A stretch of 64,000 bases of DNA, taken from NCBI GenBank assembly GCA_030267565.1, contig BRXU01000066.1, forward strand, positions 119,384 to 183,383, in the 5' to 3' direction. The notes beneath the pieces were generated by a model, which was given only the letters and a program-made list of their open reading frames with translations, ran no database searches and was not told where the DNA came from. This stretch comes from Pleodorina starrii (taxonomy: Eukaryota > Chlorophyta > Chlorophyceae > Chlamydomonadales > Volvocaceae). How positions within the stretch are numbered: the stretch's first letter is position 1; each line of letters starts with the position of its first letter. Position numbers and translations under genes: made by a program. Shown here in pieces: positions 26,894 to 35,273 of this stretch.

Positions 26894-27018
26894 GCGACGA
26901 CCGGTTCCAGCTCAGCGGGAAATGGCTCGACTTCTCTCTGTGGGCCGGCGCCGCCGCGGCGGTCTCCGTGGACCTGGCCGACTGGCAGATGGACCGCAAC
27001 GACCACCCCCTCGGGTAG
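26890..27018 (+). pseudogene. Truncated SURF1 gene (copy B of duplicated module)
   Basis: The 42 codons match the SURF1 N-terminus (LSGKWLDFSLWAGAAAAVSV, then WQMDRNDH against the same residues at 23201) and end at a TAG. Beyond it the frame continues briefly with weak similarity (EAVISQ against ENAKITQ) before all resemblance is lost and the 300-bp repeat begins. The extracytoplasmic domain is gone. Confidence 0.85.
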
Positions 27019-27028
27019 GAGGCGGTCA

Positions 27029-27343
27029 TTTCGCAAGGGCATGGCAGGCGTCGCCACGGCGAGGCGGATATCTTGTTGGCGTCTCGAGCGGCCGATGCCG
27101 TTGCCCGCTCGCCCCGCCGGTTGGAGGCCCCCTGTGAAGCGCACCAGCACCGCCCTCGTCCTGGGGTGCGCCCTGGTCCTGCCCGGATATACCGGCAGTA
27201 TCGAGGAAGCAGCAGACGAAGCATCCTCCGGATTTCCCGTTGCCGCAAACGGAATCAACGTCTTGGAGGCGGCCGTGTCGATGCCGTCTGAACACTGACC
27301 CCCGGGCGTGCCCCTAAGGCCATGCAGTCGAATCACCTGCCGG
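27029..27343 (+). repeat. Imperfect ~300-bp repeat, copy 2 (partner at 2012-2317)
   Basis: Matches 2012-2317 on the same strand, including GGCGGATATCTT and the whole small peptide gene; it lies directly after the SURF1 remnant. Confidence 0.7.
27134..27298 (+). CDS. Small secreted or lipid-anchored peptide (copy 2 of two)
   Basis: A GTG preceded by TTGGAGG opens 54 residues with a basic start (VKR), hydrophobic ALVLGCALVLPGY and a polar tail. It shares an identical 20-residue block with the gene at 2119. Within that block the bases differ mainly at third positions (GTG/GTC, AGC/AGT, GAA/GAG), as expected for a protein kept by selection. The ribosome site here is better than in copy 1. Function unknown. 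Confidence 0.55.
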   Translation: MKRTSTALVLGCALVLPGYTGSIEEAADEASSGFPVAANGINVLEAAVSMPSEH

Positions 27344-27852
27344 CGAACACATCGATTCCTGTCCTGCCCTTGAGCGTGCCCGTTCTTCCTCTACACGCTG
27401 AAGGCATGAAGATTCGATGAAGAAATGTGCTTCGTTCGGATGGCGGATGGCGGATTACGGCAGATATGAGTGCGCGCTGAATTTATCCTCCCGATATTCT
27501 CCGAAGCCACCGCCCGAGAGCCTCGATCGCTTTTCTTACCCTACGCGCGTAAACCGCCCACCGCAGCCACCGGCGGTCTCCCAGTGCTGACAGGCCGCCG
27601 CAGGCGTGCCGAGGGTGTGCATCTTCGGGCCCACCAGGGACTCTCCCCGGCCACGCCCCCGCTAACGGTGAACACCCTGACGTTCCCGCTCGAAACGAAG
27701 CTCCGCTGGGTCGGGAACACGGTGCTGAGCACCCTCGGCAACCAAGGCGACCACCCGATCAGCGGCCGTGACCAAAACGTGACATTAGGGGGTGGGCCCT
27801 GTATCGTCCTCCGCGTGCCGAGAGCTGATCTTCTTGGCGCCCCCGTGGCACA
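27344..27852. other. Promoter-side region of the second NlpC/P60 unit
   Basis: About 500 bases with no supported gene. The part from 27400 to 27540 is less GC-rich. CGTGACATTAGGGGG near 27778 may be part of the promoter feeding the riboswitch. Confidence 0.4.
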
Positions 27853-28030
27853 TCGCCGAGTTCTGCCGGTGCCCGGGGTTCCTGAAGAGAAATCGCTTGG
27901 CAGAAGCGGGGGAACCATTACCGGTCCCGGTGTACCGGGGCCTTGGGGTTAAGCCGTGCAGAGCGCGTGCGTTCTGCGGCCGGGTGTCTCCCACCCGCAT
28001 CCGACAGCTCACCTCGTAGGCAAAGGGAGG
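27853..28030 (+). promoter_or_regulatory. Cyclic-di-AMP (ydaO/yuaA) riboswitch, second copy
   Basis: It contains the same conserved blocks as the leader at 10722: TCGCCGAG, GCGGGGGAACCA, GGGTGTCTCCCACCC and GACAGCTCACCTCGTAGGC, followed by GGGAGGA and the start codon. Sequence between the conserved blocks differs while pairing partners are kept, as expected for a functional RNA. Confidence 0.9.
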
Positions 28031-28039
28031 AATCCACCC

Positions 28040-28699
28040 ATGTCGCTTTTCACGCAGAACACTGCCCGCCACCGCGCCGAGACCTCCTCGCGCGCCGTGC
28101 GCACCACCACCGTCGTCGCCGCCGCCGGCGCAGCACTGGTGGGCTCCATCGCTCCGGCCCAGGCCTACGCCGAGATCCCCGCCGCCTCCGGGTCCTCCTA
28201 TGCGGCTCCGGCCTCGGCGATGGCCGATCTGGCCTCCTACACCTACCAGGCCCCGGTCGCCGCGCAGCCCGCCGCCCCCGCCGACCAGGCCCCGGCCCCG
28301 CAGCAGAGCGCCGCCACCTCGAGCGTGAGCCCGCAGTCCACCGCCACCACCGAACTCGCCCCGGCCGCCGGCGGCATCGTGGGCACGGCCATGCAGGGTG
28401 TGGGCACCGGCTACGTCTGGGGCGGGACCTCCTTCGGGGCCTGGGACTGCTCCGGATTCACCGGCTGGGTCTACGCCCAGAACGGCATCGACATCCCCCG
28501 CACCAGCTCCCAGCAGATCGCCGCGGCCACCCCGACCGCCACCCCGCAGCCCGGTGACCTGGTGTCCCAGAACGGTGGCAACCACATCGGCATCTACATC
28601 GGTGGCGGCAAGATGGTCTCTGCGCTGAACCCGACCCAGGGCACCTTCGTCCACTCCGTCAACGCCATGCCCGTCGACGGGTACTACACCTACCGCTGA
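28040..28699 (+). CDS. Secreted NlpC/P60 peptidoglycan hydrolase (copy 2)
   Basis: The 219-residue protein has a signal peptide ending near APAQAYA, a longer Ala/Pro/Gln-rich linker than copy 1, and an NlpC/P60 domain with catalytic Cys in WDCSGF and His in NHIGIYIGGG. The C-terminal 110 residues are almost identical to those of the gene at 10094. Control by its own c-di-AMP riboswitch suggests both are cell-wall remodelling enzymes turned down when c-di-AMP is high. Confidence 0.93.
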   Translation: MSLFTQNTARHRAETSSRAVRTTTVVAAAGAALVGSIAPAQAYAEIPAASGSSYAAPASAMADLASYTYQAPVAAQPAAPADQAPAPQQSAATSSVSPQSTATTELAPAAGGIVGTAMQGVGTGYVWGGTSFGAWDCSGFTGWVYAQNGIDIPRTSSQQIAAATPTATPQPGDLVSQNGGNHIGIYIGGGKMVSALNPTQGTFVHSVNAMPVDGYYTYR

Positions 28700-28709
28700 G
28701 CCGGACTCG

Positions 28710-28742
28710 CTGCTGCGGTGCCCCACATGGTCACCGCAGCAG
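28710..28742 (+). terminator. Terminator hairpin after the second NlpC/P60 gene
   Basis: CTGCTGCGGTG and CACCGCAGCAG form a perfect 11-bp stem around an 11-base loop, 10 bases after the stop codon. Confidence 0.75.
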
Positions 28743-28973
28743 ATCCCCGGACCGCTCTCACCCGGGGCCGGACCGCCTCTACCTCACGCGCACCTGCTGC
28801 GCCCTTCACCTGCTGCGGGAGTGCTCCTCTCCGAAAGCACCCCCGTCGGACATCGGTCGTTTCGGTGACACCGTCCGGGATCAGGCCTGCACTGGGGCGG
28901 TGAGTGATGCGCTGGGCGCGGCCTGAACCAGTTTCCGCGGCTAACCGGCCGACCACTTGAGTCCGGCGCCCGC

Positions 28974-29146
28974 GTCTCCACCGTCCAGACCCAGACCGAT
29001 GTCCTCGTCGACTGCTCCCCGGGGGCGCCCACATCGGGGTCCATCCCGGCGGCGGCGAGGCCGTGCACGGCGGCCGGAACGGCCACCAGGCGGTCCTCGA
29101 CAGCGTCAACGTCGGCTCCGGGCCGGTCCAGGTTTGCCTACGCTGA
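28974..29146 (+). pseudogene. C-terminal remnant of a third NlpC/P60-like protein
   Basis: The frame TQTDVLVDCSPG continues, after a shift at the CCCCGGGGG run near 29017-29025, as GGAHIGVHPGGGEAVHGG and then SVNVGSGPVQV before a TGA. The A/N-H-(I/V)-G-(I/V)-x3-GGG pattern is the His-containing end of an NlpC/P60 domain. The catalytic Cys half is absent. The rest of 28743-29435 shows no supported gene. Confidence 0.5.
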
Positions 29147-29435
29147 GCCGGTTCAGGCATCACATACTCCGGGTGCGTCCTCTTTGAACGACCAGCAAGG
29201 AGTGCGCACCCGGTCCTCACATCCCGCCCCAGGCCTGGATCTTCTGCGTCGTCGCCGTTAGCCACCGAGGACGCGCCTCTCCTGCGCTCGAGGATGCACA
29301 CTCGCCGACATGTCCAGGAGTGGATGGTGGACGATCTTCCGAAGAAGGCCTTGCAGGAAAGGCTCAGCGCAGTGAGCTACTGTCCTGCCCGTTCATGAGG
29401 AGCAAGACCCTTTTTGGGCCTTTCAAGGAGGACGC

Positions 29436-30083
29436 ATGGCTGGCGGTACGGACCCGGAGCGGGCGCGGCAGCAACGTGCTGCGCTGCTGGATCAGCACTG
29501 GGCGGCCGATGCCCGGGCCACCCGCAGGCGGCGGCTCCTGGCGGGCGCGGGCGCGGTGACGGCTGTCGCGGCGGTCGGGGCCCTGGTGACGGTGGCGGTG
29601 ATCAACGATCCCCCGCCCCAGGCGCGGGAGGACATCGAGATCGCCGGGCTGCAGACCTACGAGGGCCTCGGCAACTCCCACGTGGAGACCGCGGTGGACT
29701 ACGAGCAGTCCCCCCCGGTGGGCGGGGACCACGCCAGTGACTGGCTCAACTGCGGGGTCTACACCGAGCCGGTGCCCGAGGAGAACGCCGTGCACGCCTT
29801 GGAGCACGGGGCCGTGTGGGCCGCCTACGACCCCTCCGCCCTGTCCGAGGACCAGGTGGCTGAGTTACGCCAGGCCGTCCCGGACACCTACGTGGTGCTC
29901 TCCCCCTACGAGGACCTGGGCGCCCCCATCATGATCTCGGCGTGGGGGGCTCAGGTCGCCCTGGACTCCCCGGAAGATGAGCGCCTGGAGCAGTTCGTGA
30001 CCAAGTACTGGCAGTCCCCCGACGCCCCGGAGCCCGGGGCATCCTGCACCGGCGGCATCGATGCCCCCAGCCGGGTCGCATGA
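29436..30083 (+). CDS. DUF3105 family protein, single membrane anchor
   Basis: AAGGAGG lies 8 bases before the ATG. The 215-residue protein has a cytoplasmic N-terminus, one membrane helix (residues about 36-58) and an extracytoplasmic DUF3105 domain with DYEQSPPVGGDHASDW, AVHALEHGAVW and two cysteines. His residues in HALEHG and GDH could bind metal. DUF3105 genes commonly neighbour DUF305 genes, as here (ATGA overlap), and CtaG follows. A copper-related role is an inference from these neighbours. Confidence 0.9.
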   Translation: MAGGTDPERARQQRAALLDQHWAADARATRRRRLLAGAGAVTAVAAVGALVTVAVINDPPPQAREDIEIAGLQTYEGLGNSHVETAVDYEQSPPVGGDHASDWLNCGVYTEPVPEENAVHALEHGAVWAAYDPSALSEDQVAELRQAVPDTYVVLSPYEDLGAPIMISAWGAQVALDSPEDERLEQFVTKYWQSPDAPEPGASCTGGIDAPSRVA

Positions 30084-30763
30084 GCACCAGCACCACCGGC
30101 GCCGCCTCCAGGAGCTCGGCAGGGCACCGGGGACGGTGGGTCCTGCTGGTGCTGGCGGCCGTGCTGTTGGTGGCGGCCGGCTGGGCGGTGGGGCAGCTGA
30201 GCGCTCCGACGTCGTCCACCCCGGCGGAGGGCAGCCCGGAAGCCGGGTTCGCCCGCGACATGCAAACCCATCACCTGCAGGCGGTGGAAATGAGTTCCTT
30301 GGTCCGTGACCGTACGGAAGACCCGGAGATCCGCCGGTTGGCATACGACATCTCCCGCACCCAGCAACAACAGGCCGGGCAGATGTACGGCTGGCTCTCC
30401 GTGTGGGGATTGCCCCAGGCCTCATCCCAACCGGCCATGGCCTGGATGGACGACGGCGACCAGAACCACACATCCATGCCCGGCATGGACTCCACGAGCC
30501 CTGGTCCGGACGCGCGAATGCCGGGCATGGCCACCGCCGAGCAGCTGGCCGAGCTGGAGGACGCCCAAGGCCAGGAGGCCGAACGGCTCTACCTCGAGTT
30601 GATGATCCCCCACCACCAAGCCGGAGCAGCCATGGCCCAAGCCATCCTGGAGCACACTGACAACCCCGTGGTGACCTCTCTGGCGCAATCGATCGCCACC
30701 AGCCAGACCTCGGAGATCAAGTACATGGAGGACCTGTTGGAGAAGCGCCGCAACCCATCATGA
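30080..30763 (+). CDS. DUF305 family protein, single membrane anchor
   Basis: The 227-residue protein has one N-terminal helix and an extracytoplasmic helical domain with the two DUF305 motifs: FARDMQTHHLQAVEMS and LMIPHHQAGAAMAQ. Both hold His-His pairs and Met residues. The middle part is rich in Met and His (HTSMPGMDST), a composition typical of copper-binding proteins. Translation is coupled to the DUF3105 gene by overlap. A CtaG copper-delivery gene follows about 250 bases later. Confidence 0.93.
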   Translation: MSTSTTGAASRSSAGHRGRWVLLVLAAVLLVAAGWAVGQLSAPTSSTPAEGSPEAGFARDMQTHHLQAVEMSSLVRDRTEDPEIRRLAYDISRTQQQQAGQMYGWLSVWGLPQASSQPAMAWMDDGDQNHTSMPGMDSTSPGPDARMPGMATAEQLAELEDAQGQEAERLYLELMIPHHQAGAAMAQAILEHTDNPVVTSLAQSIATSQTSEIKYMEDLLEKRRNPS

Positions 30764-31016
30764 TCTCCGTTCGCACGCCAGGATCAGCACCCGTGGCCGG
30801 GTCCGCGCAAAAGCTGACGGGCCCAGACGTGAACCGGTTCCCATGCTCGGCCCAGCTGTGCGCCGGGGACCGGAATCCACCGGGGCTCTTCGGCCCCGAT
30901 CCCCAATATCGCGGGCAGGTCCGGGGAGAGGCCGGCGTGGCAGGCCCGTCCCTCCTGGACCGGTCCTGGGCTCAGGGCCCGATCCGGACCTCGGGACCGT
31001 TCTGTGGCATGCAAAA

Positions 31017-32015
31017 ATGTCCTCATGGCAGTCGATGCTTTCCGTGACCATGGTTGACCGCAACATGGCCGGGCCGGTCTGGGTCCCGTCCGAGCCGCCG
31101 AGCTTGGAGAACTTCCTGGCCCCCACGTTGCAACCAATTCCACTCATCCCGGCCATCGCGCTGGTGCTGGCTGTGTTGTATTTGGTCGGAGCGGCCCGGC
31201 TGTGGAGGGCACGCCGGCGGTGGCCGGTGTGGCGGACCCTGTGCTTCTTCGCCGGGTGCGCGGTCACAGCGGTCATCATGGGCGCGGGAATTGAAGGCTA
31301 CGGGTTGCGCATGTTCTCCGTGTTCATGTTCCAGCAGCTGACTTTGATGATGTTCGTTCCCGCGCTGCTGGTCCTGGGCAGCCCGGGCACTTTGCTGCTG
31401 CGGGCTGCACCCCATCGCGGGCCCGGCGCCGTGGTGCTGCGCCTGGCCCTGTGGGGGTTGCGTTCGAGGTGGGGCAGGCTCGCCATCCATCCTGCCTTCT
31501 TGGTTCCGTTGTTCCTGGTCAGTTTCTACGGGGTGTATCTCAGCGGACTTGACGACCGGTTGCTGCCCACCTGGTACGGCCACATCGGGCTGGAACTGCT
31601 GTTCTTGGCCTCCGGGATCCTGTTCACGATCCCGTTGCTGTCGGCCGACCCGTTGCCGGCCAAACAAACCTACGGCAGTCGCTTGGCCGACATCGTCCCC
31701 GAGATGCCGTTGCACGCCTTCTTCGGCGTCATCGTCATGATGGCTCCGCTACCCGTCGTGGAGTTTTTCGCCACCCCGCCAGGCAGCTGGAACCTTGACC
31801 CGATGGCCGACCAGGTCCTGGCCGGCTCGTTGGCCTGGTCCTACGGTGAATTGCCGTCCGTGCTGATTCTGCTGTTCATCATGAGCCAGTGGCACCGCGA
31901 GGATGCGCGCAACGCCGGCCGCGAAGAGGCCGAGGCCGCCGTCAGAGGCACCCCGGATTTGGATGCTTACAACGCCTACCTGGATCAGTTGCAGCAGCGC
32001 ACCGAGGACCGCTAA
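31017..32015 (+). CDS. ctaG: CtaG-like cytochrome oxidase copper-assembly membrane protein
   Basis: The protein (332 residues from ATG 31017; ATG 31050 is another option) has about seven membrane helices, MFQQLTLMMFVPALLVLG, WYGHIGLELLFLASG and a MPLHAFFGVIV helix, the caa3_CtaG pattern. It is a stand-alone CtaG domain; the tail LDAYNAYLDQLQQRTEDR resembles the end of the CopD-CtaG fusion at 21.3 kb. CtaG is needed for CuB insertion into oxidase subunit I. The 250 bases upstream hold no supported gene. Confidence 0.87.
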   Translation: MSSWQSMLSVTMVDRNMAGPVWVPSEPPSLENFLAPTLQPIPLIPAIALVLAVLYLVGAARLWRARRRWPVWRTLCFFAGCAVTAVIMGAGIEGYGLRMFSVFMFQQLTLMMFVPALLVLGSPGTLLLRAAPHRGPGAVVLRLALWGLRSRWGRLAIHPAFLVPLFLVSFYGVYLSGLDDRLLPTWYGHIGLELLFLASGILFTIPLLSADPLPAKQTYGSRLADIVPEMPLHAFFGVIVMMAPLPVVEFFATPPGSWNLDPMADQVLAGSLAWSYGELPSVLILLFIMSQWHREDARNAGREEAEAAVRGTPDLDAYNAYLDQLQQRTEDR

Positions 32016-32421
32016 CCCCTATGTGGACCGGCTGACGTCACCGGAAGCCGGCTGGGACGGCCAGGGACGCCGACACGACCCGCCGCCCCCAACCGTTCCC
32101 AGGTGCGTGGCCTGCCGGTGGCCTGCAGGGTCCTATGGGACCAGGAGAGGCCGTCCAGGGTGTGGAAGACCCGGGCGCCGACCATCTCGGCCAGTTCTCG
32201 GCCTGGTGCACATCCGTGGTGCTGATGGTGGCGGACCTGGAGACGACCGTTCGCAGGCCCGCATGGCGCGCCCGGAGACGCGGCAGCGGACACAGCCAGG
32301 GCACAGGGAAAGGATAAGCCCGGGACAGTCCGCCCTGGTCAAATGGGGGTGGAGGGGCCTGGAGTGCCCGGACCGGTGGGCGGGGGCCCGCCGGTACATC
32401 CGAGAGAAGGAGCCCACCAGC
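32016..32421. other. Gap without a supported gene
   Basis: About 400 bases. A minus-strand frame containing ELAEMVGARVFHTLDGLSW may be a fragment of some lost gene but has neither a recognisable family nor a start signal. AGAAGGAG at the right end belongs to the next gene. Confidence 0.3.
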
Positions 32422-33657
32422 ATGGTCAGCATCCACCACCCGACCTCGGGGACGCGGGGGCCAACTGGGGACTCAGGTCTCCCGCTGGTGAAAAAATCCC
32501 GGCTGGTGGGCGTCGATGCCGCCCGGGGTCTGGCTCTGGTCGGGATGTTCTCCATCCACATCTTGCCGGCCTGGGACCCCGAGACCTACGAGGTCACCTT
32601 GCAGTGGCAGCTGTTCGCCGGCCGGGCCGCGGCCCTGTTCGCGCTGCTGGCCGGGGTCGGGCTGGCGTTCTCCACCGGCGGACGCACAGCCCACCGGGGC
32701 CGGACGATGACCGCCGACCGGGTGGGGCTGCTCATCCGGGCCGTGCTGATCACTGTGCTGGGCCTGCTCGTGAACCAGGTCATGCCGGAGGACCCGCCCG
32801 CCTACAACATCTTGACCTACTACGGGATGTTCTTCCTGCTGGCCATCCCCTTCCTGCACCTACCCGCACGGACCCTGTTCATCCTCGCCGGAGTGACCGC
32901 GGTGACCGCCCCGGTGCTGATGCAGACCCTGCGCGGCGTGCTGCCCGCGATGGAGGTCTACAATCCCACCATCACCGGGGTGCTCACCGACCCTGGCACG
33001 GTGCTCTCCCAACTGTTGTTCACCGGTACCTACCCTGCGGCCCCATACCTGACCTACCTGCTTGCCGGCGTAGCCATCGGCCGGCTCAACCTGCGGTCCC
33101 TGCACGTCCAGGTCCGGCTGCTCGGGGCGGGCCTGGTCCTGGCTCTGGCCGCGTGGTTGGTCTACTGGGTGCTGATCATGCAGGCCGGCGGCTTTGACCA
33201 GCTGATGAGCTCCACCCCGGGACTGAGCCAGGAGCAGATCGACGAGATCATCATCTGGGGCCCCGACCCCGTCCTGCCCGACACGTCGTGGTGGTGGCTG
33301 CTAATCCCCGGTCCGCACACCAACACCCCGATCGCGATCCTCTATGGCCTCGGCTCCGGTGCGGCCGTGCTGGGGGCGTTCCTGCTCATCGGGCGGAAGG
33401 CCGGCGCCTGGTTGCTGCCGCTCAGTGCTGCGGGCTCCATGACCCTGACCCTCTACACCGCCCACCTGCTGGCCCTGGCCGCCATGGTGCACTACGAGGT
33501 GCCCCTCCTGTGGTTCCTCATCCACGCAGGCGGGGCGGCGGTGTTCGCGGTGGCCTGGCAGCGCGCCTACGGCCAGGGCCCACTGGAGCTGGCCCTGGCC
33601 CGGACCGCCGGCGCCGGGCGTGGGCTCGTGCTCACCTCCGCTCGATGCGAAGACTGA
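32422..33657 (+). CDS. DUF418/heparan-alpha-glucosaminide acetyltransferase-like membrane protein (copy 1)
   Basis: AGAAGGAG precedes the ATG. The 411-residue protein starts with a soluble tail, then RLVGVDAARGLALVGMFSIH, the conserved first helix of the HGSNAT/DUF1624 and DUF418 superfamily, followed by about ten helices and a DUF418-type C-terminal region (AGSMTLTLYTAHLLALA). Members are thought to move acyl groups across the membrane; the substrate here is unknown. A close paralogue is encoded at 50203 on the other strand, adjacent to a two-component system. Confidence 0.85.
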   Translation: MVSIHHPTSGTRGPTGDSGLPLVKKSRLVGVDAARGLALVGMFSIHILPAWDPETYEVTLQWQLFAGRAAALFALLAGVGLAFSTGGRTAHRGRTMTADRVGLLIRAVLITVLGLLVNQVMPEDPPAYNILTYYGMFFLLAIPFLHLPARTLFILAGVTAVTAPVLMQTLRGVLPAMEVYNPTITGVLTDPGTVLSQLLFTGTYPAAPYLTYLLAGVAIGRLNLRSLHVQVRLLGAGLVLALAAWLVYWVLIMQAGGFDQLMSSTPGLSQEQIDEIIIWGPDPVLPDTSWWWLLIPGPHTNTPIAILYGLGSGAAVLGAFLLIGRKAGAWLLPLSAAGSMTLTLYTAHLLALAAMVHYEVPLLWFLIHAGGAAVFAVAWQRAYGQGPLELALARTAGAGRGLVLTSARCED

Positions 33658-33830
33658 GCCCGGACCCAACTGCAGCAGCGGGTGGGTCCGTCGAGGCGGC
33701 GGTATCAAGAATGGGCTCCCACAACACATCCGCTGAACCCACAGAATGGGAAAGCGCCTTCGCCAGTCCCCTCTCTGTCAGCCTTGAGTGAGGCGACCGA
33801 CCAGCAAGGACCTGCTGTGGGGCCGACACA

Positions 33831-33848
33831 TTTGAGCCCGTGCTCAAA
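33831..33848. promoter_or_regulatory. Inverted repeat TTTGAGC-N4-GCTCAAA
   Basis: Perfect seven-base arms lie about 105 bases upstream of the aquaporin gene, in an otherwise gene-free stretch (33658-33954). It is a candidate operator. Confidence 0.5.
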
Positions 33849-33954
33849 AACCATTCAGCTAGCCGTGGTCCTATTGCAGCGGCGCCCGGCGCCCGGACTT
33901 ACTGGCCTTCCCTTCTGGCCCTGCCGTGTCGATACAACGTTCAGGAGAACCCCT

Positions 33955-34869
33955 ATGACCGACAACACCGCACAACCTGCTGCTGCGGGATCCACAGCGC
34001 CCGCCCGTGATGCTGGAACGGCCGCCCTCGACTTTCAGGATTTGGTGGCTCCGGTTCCGAAAGCGGTGCGCAAAGATTCCGGCACCAACGAGGTGTCCCC
34101 GGCTCCCTCCACCGGTGCCCGGTGGGCGGCGGAGTTCGCGGGCACTACCGTGCTGATTTTCGCCGGGGTGGGCACCGGGATTTTCGCCACCCAGGTCATC
34201 GATTCCGCACTGGGTTTCGGGCTGGGGCTGCTGGCGGTATTGGTGGCTTTCGGGCATGTCTCCGGGGGTCATTTCAATCCTGCCGTGACCCTGGCGGCGG
34301 TCGTGGCCGGGCGCACATCACCCAAGGTCGCCATCGGTTACGTGGTGGCCCAGGTGCTGGGGGCCCTGGTCGCGGTGGGGCTGCTGTGGGCGGTGCTGAT
34401 GACACTGATCGATGCCGCCACCACCGCCCAGGCTCTGGGGGCGGTGGCCAACGGCTACGGGCAGAACTCCACTTCCCAAGCCGGCTGGCCCACCGTGCTT
34501 CTGATTGAGTTCGTGGCGAGCACCTTGTTCGTTCTCGTGGTCCTGGGCTCAACCGCCCCACGGGCCAACGCGGTACTGGCCCCGGTGGCGATCGGGGCGA
34601 CCTTCGCGTTCCTGCTCACCATCCTGGCGCCGTTCGACGGCGGATCGATGAATCCGGCCCGCTCCACCGGCACCGCGGCCATCGGTGGCGCGCAGAGCCT
34701 GTCCCAGCTGTGGCTGTTCTGGGTCGCCCCGTTGTTGGGGGGTCTGGTGGCGGGTTTGATCTACCGTGTGGTGGATTTGGGCCGCGCACCCCGCCCCGCC
34801 ACTACGCAATCCACGGAAGACGCCACAGCAAACAACAGCACCGACACTTCCACCGCCCCGGAAGTGTGA
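33955..34869 (+). CDS. Aquaporin/glycerol-channel (MIP) family protein
   Basis: The 304-residue protein has a long polar N-terminus of about 55 residues, six helices and both MIP half-helix motifs: SGGHFNPAVTLA and GGSMNPARSTG (Asn-Pro-Ala each). The second motif is followed by Arg-Ser, as in aquaporins. A small residue at the usual fifth position favours water over glycerol, but this is a weak argument. Start ATG follows CAGGAG. The C-terminal tail is Thr/Ala-rich. An IS3 element starts 30 bases after its stop. Confidence 0.93.
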   Translation: MTDNTAQPAAAGSTAPARDAGTAALDFQDLVAPVPKAVRKDSGTNEVSPAPSTGARWAAEFAGTTVLIFAGVGTGIFATQVIDSALGFGLGLLAVLVAFGHVSGGHFNPAVTLAAVVAGRTSPKVAIGYVVAQVLGALVAVGLLWAVLMTLIDAATTAQALGAVANGYGQNSTSQAGWPTVLLIEFVASTLFVLVVLGSTAPRANAVLAPVAIGATFAFLLTILAPFDGGSMNPARSTGTAAIGGAQSLSQLWLFWVAPLLGGLVAGLIYRVVDLGRAPRPATTQSTEDATANNSTDTSTAPEV

Positions 34870-34943
34870 GGGAATCGAGCAGTGTCTCGTGACGGGACGG
34901 TGTCCCGTGACGGGTCTGTTGGAGGCTTTCATTCCACGGAAGG

Positions 34944-35273
34944 ATGAGAGTCATGGGAGCACCGAGGAAGTACCCGGATGAGTTGCGTGAGCGCGCCACC
35001 CGGATGGCGGTGGAGGCCCGACGGGACCCAGCGACGAAGGCCGGGGCGCTGGCGCGGATCGGGCAGCAGCTGGGGATCAACCCGGAGACGCTGCGGAACT
35101 GGGTCAGACAGGCCGAGGTCGACGAGGGATACCGGCCGGGCACCACCACTGATGACGCCCAGCGGCTGGCCGAGCTCGAAAGAGAAGTTCGGGAGCTCCG
35201 CAGGGCCAACGCCATCCTGCGGTCGGCCTCGGCTTTCTTCGCGGCGGAGCTCGACCGCCCACACCACAGGTAG
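34944..35273 (+). CDS. IS3-family transposase OrfA
   Basis: The 109-residue protein has an N-terminal helix-turn-helix (YPDELRERATRMAVEARR, LGINPETLRNWVRQAE) that recognises the IS ends and a leucine-zipper-like C-terminus (LAELEREVRELRRANAIL). OrfB begins at the last base of its stop codon. In intact IS3 elements a programmed -1 frameshift makes the OrfAB fusion that is the active transposase. Confidence 0.92.
   Translation: MRVMGAPRKYPDELRERATRMAVEARRDPATKAGALARIGQQLGINPETLRNWVRQAEVDEGYRPGTTTDDAQRLAELEREVRELRRANAILRSASAFFAAELDRPHHR

Noticed and set aside
32012..32293. Minus-strand frame between CtaG and DUF418 genes
   Set aside because: One protein-like stretch only, no start signal, no recognised family.
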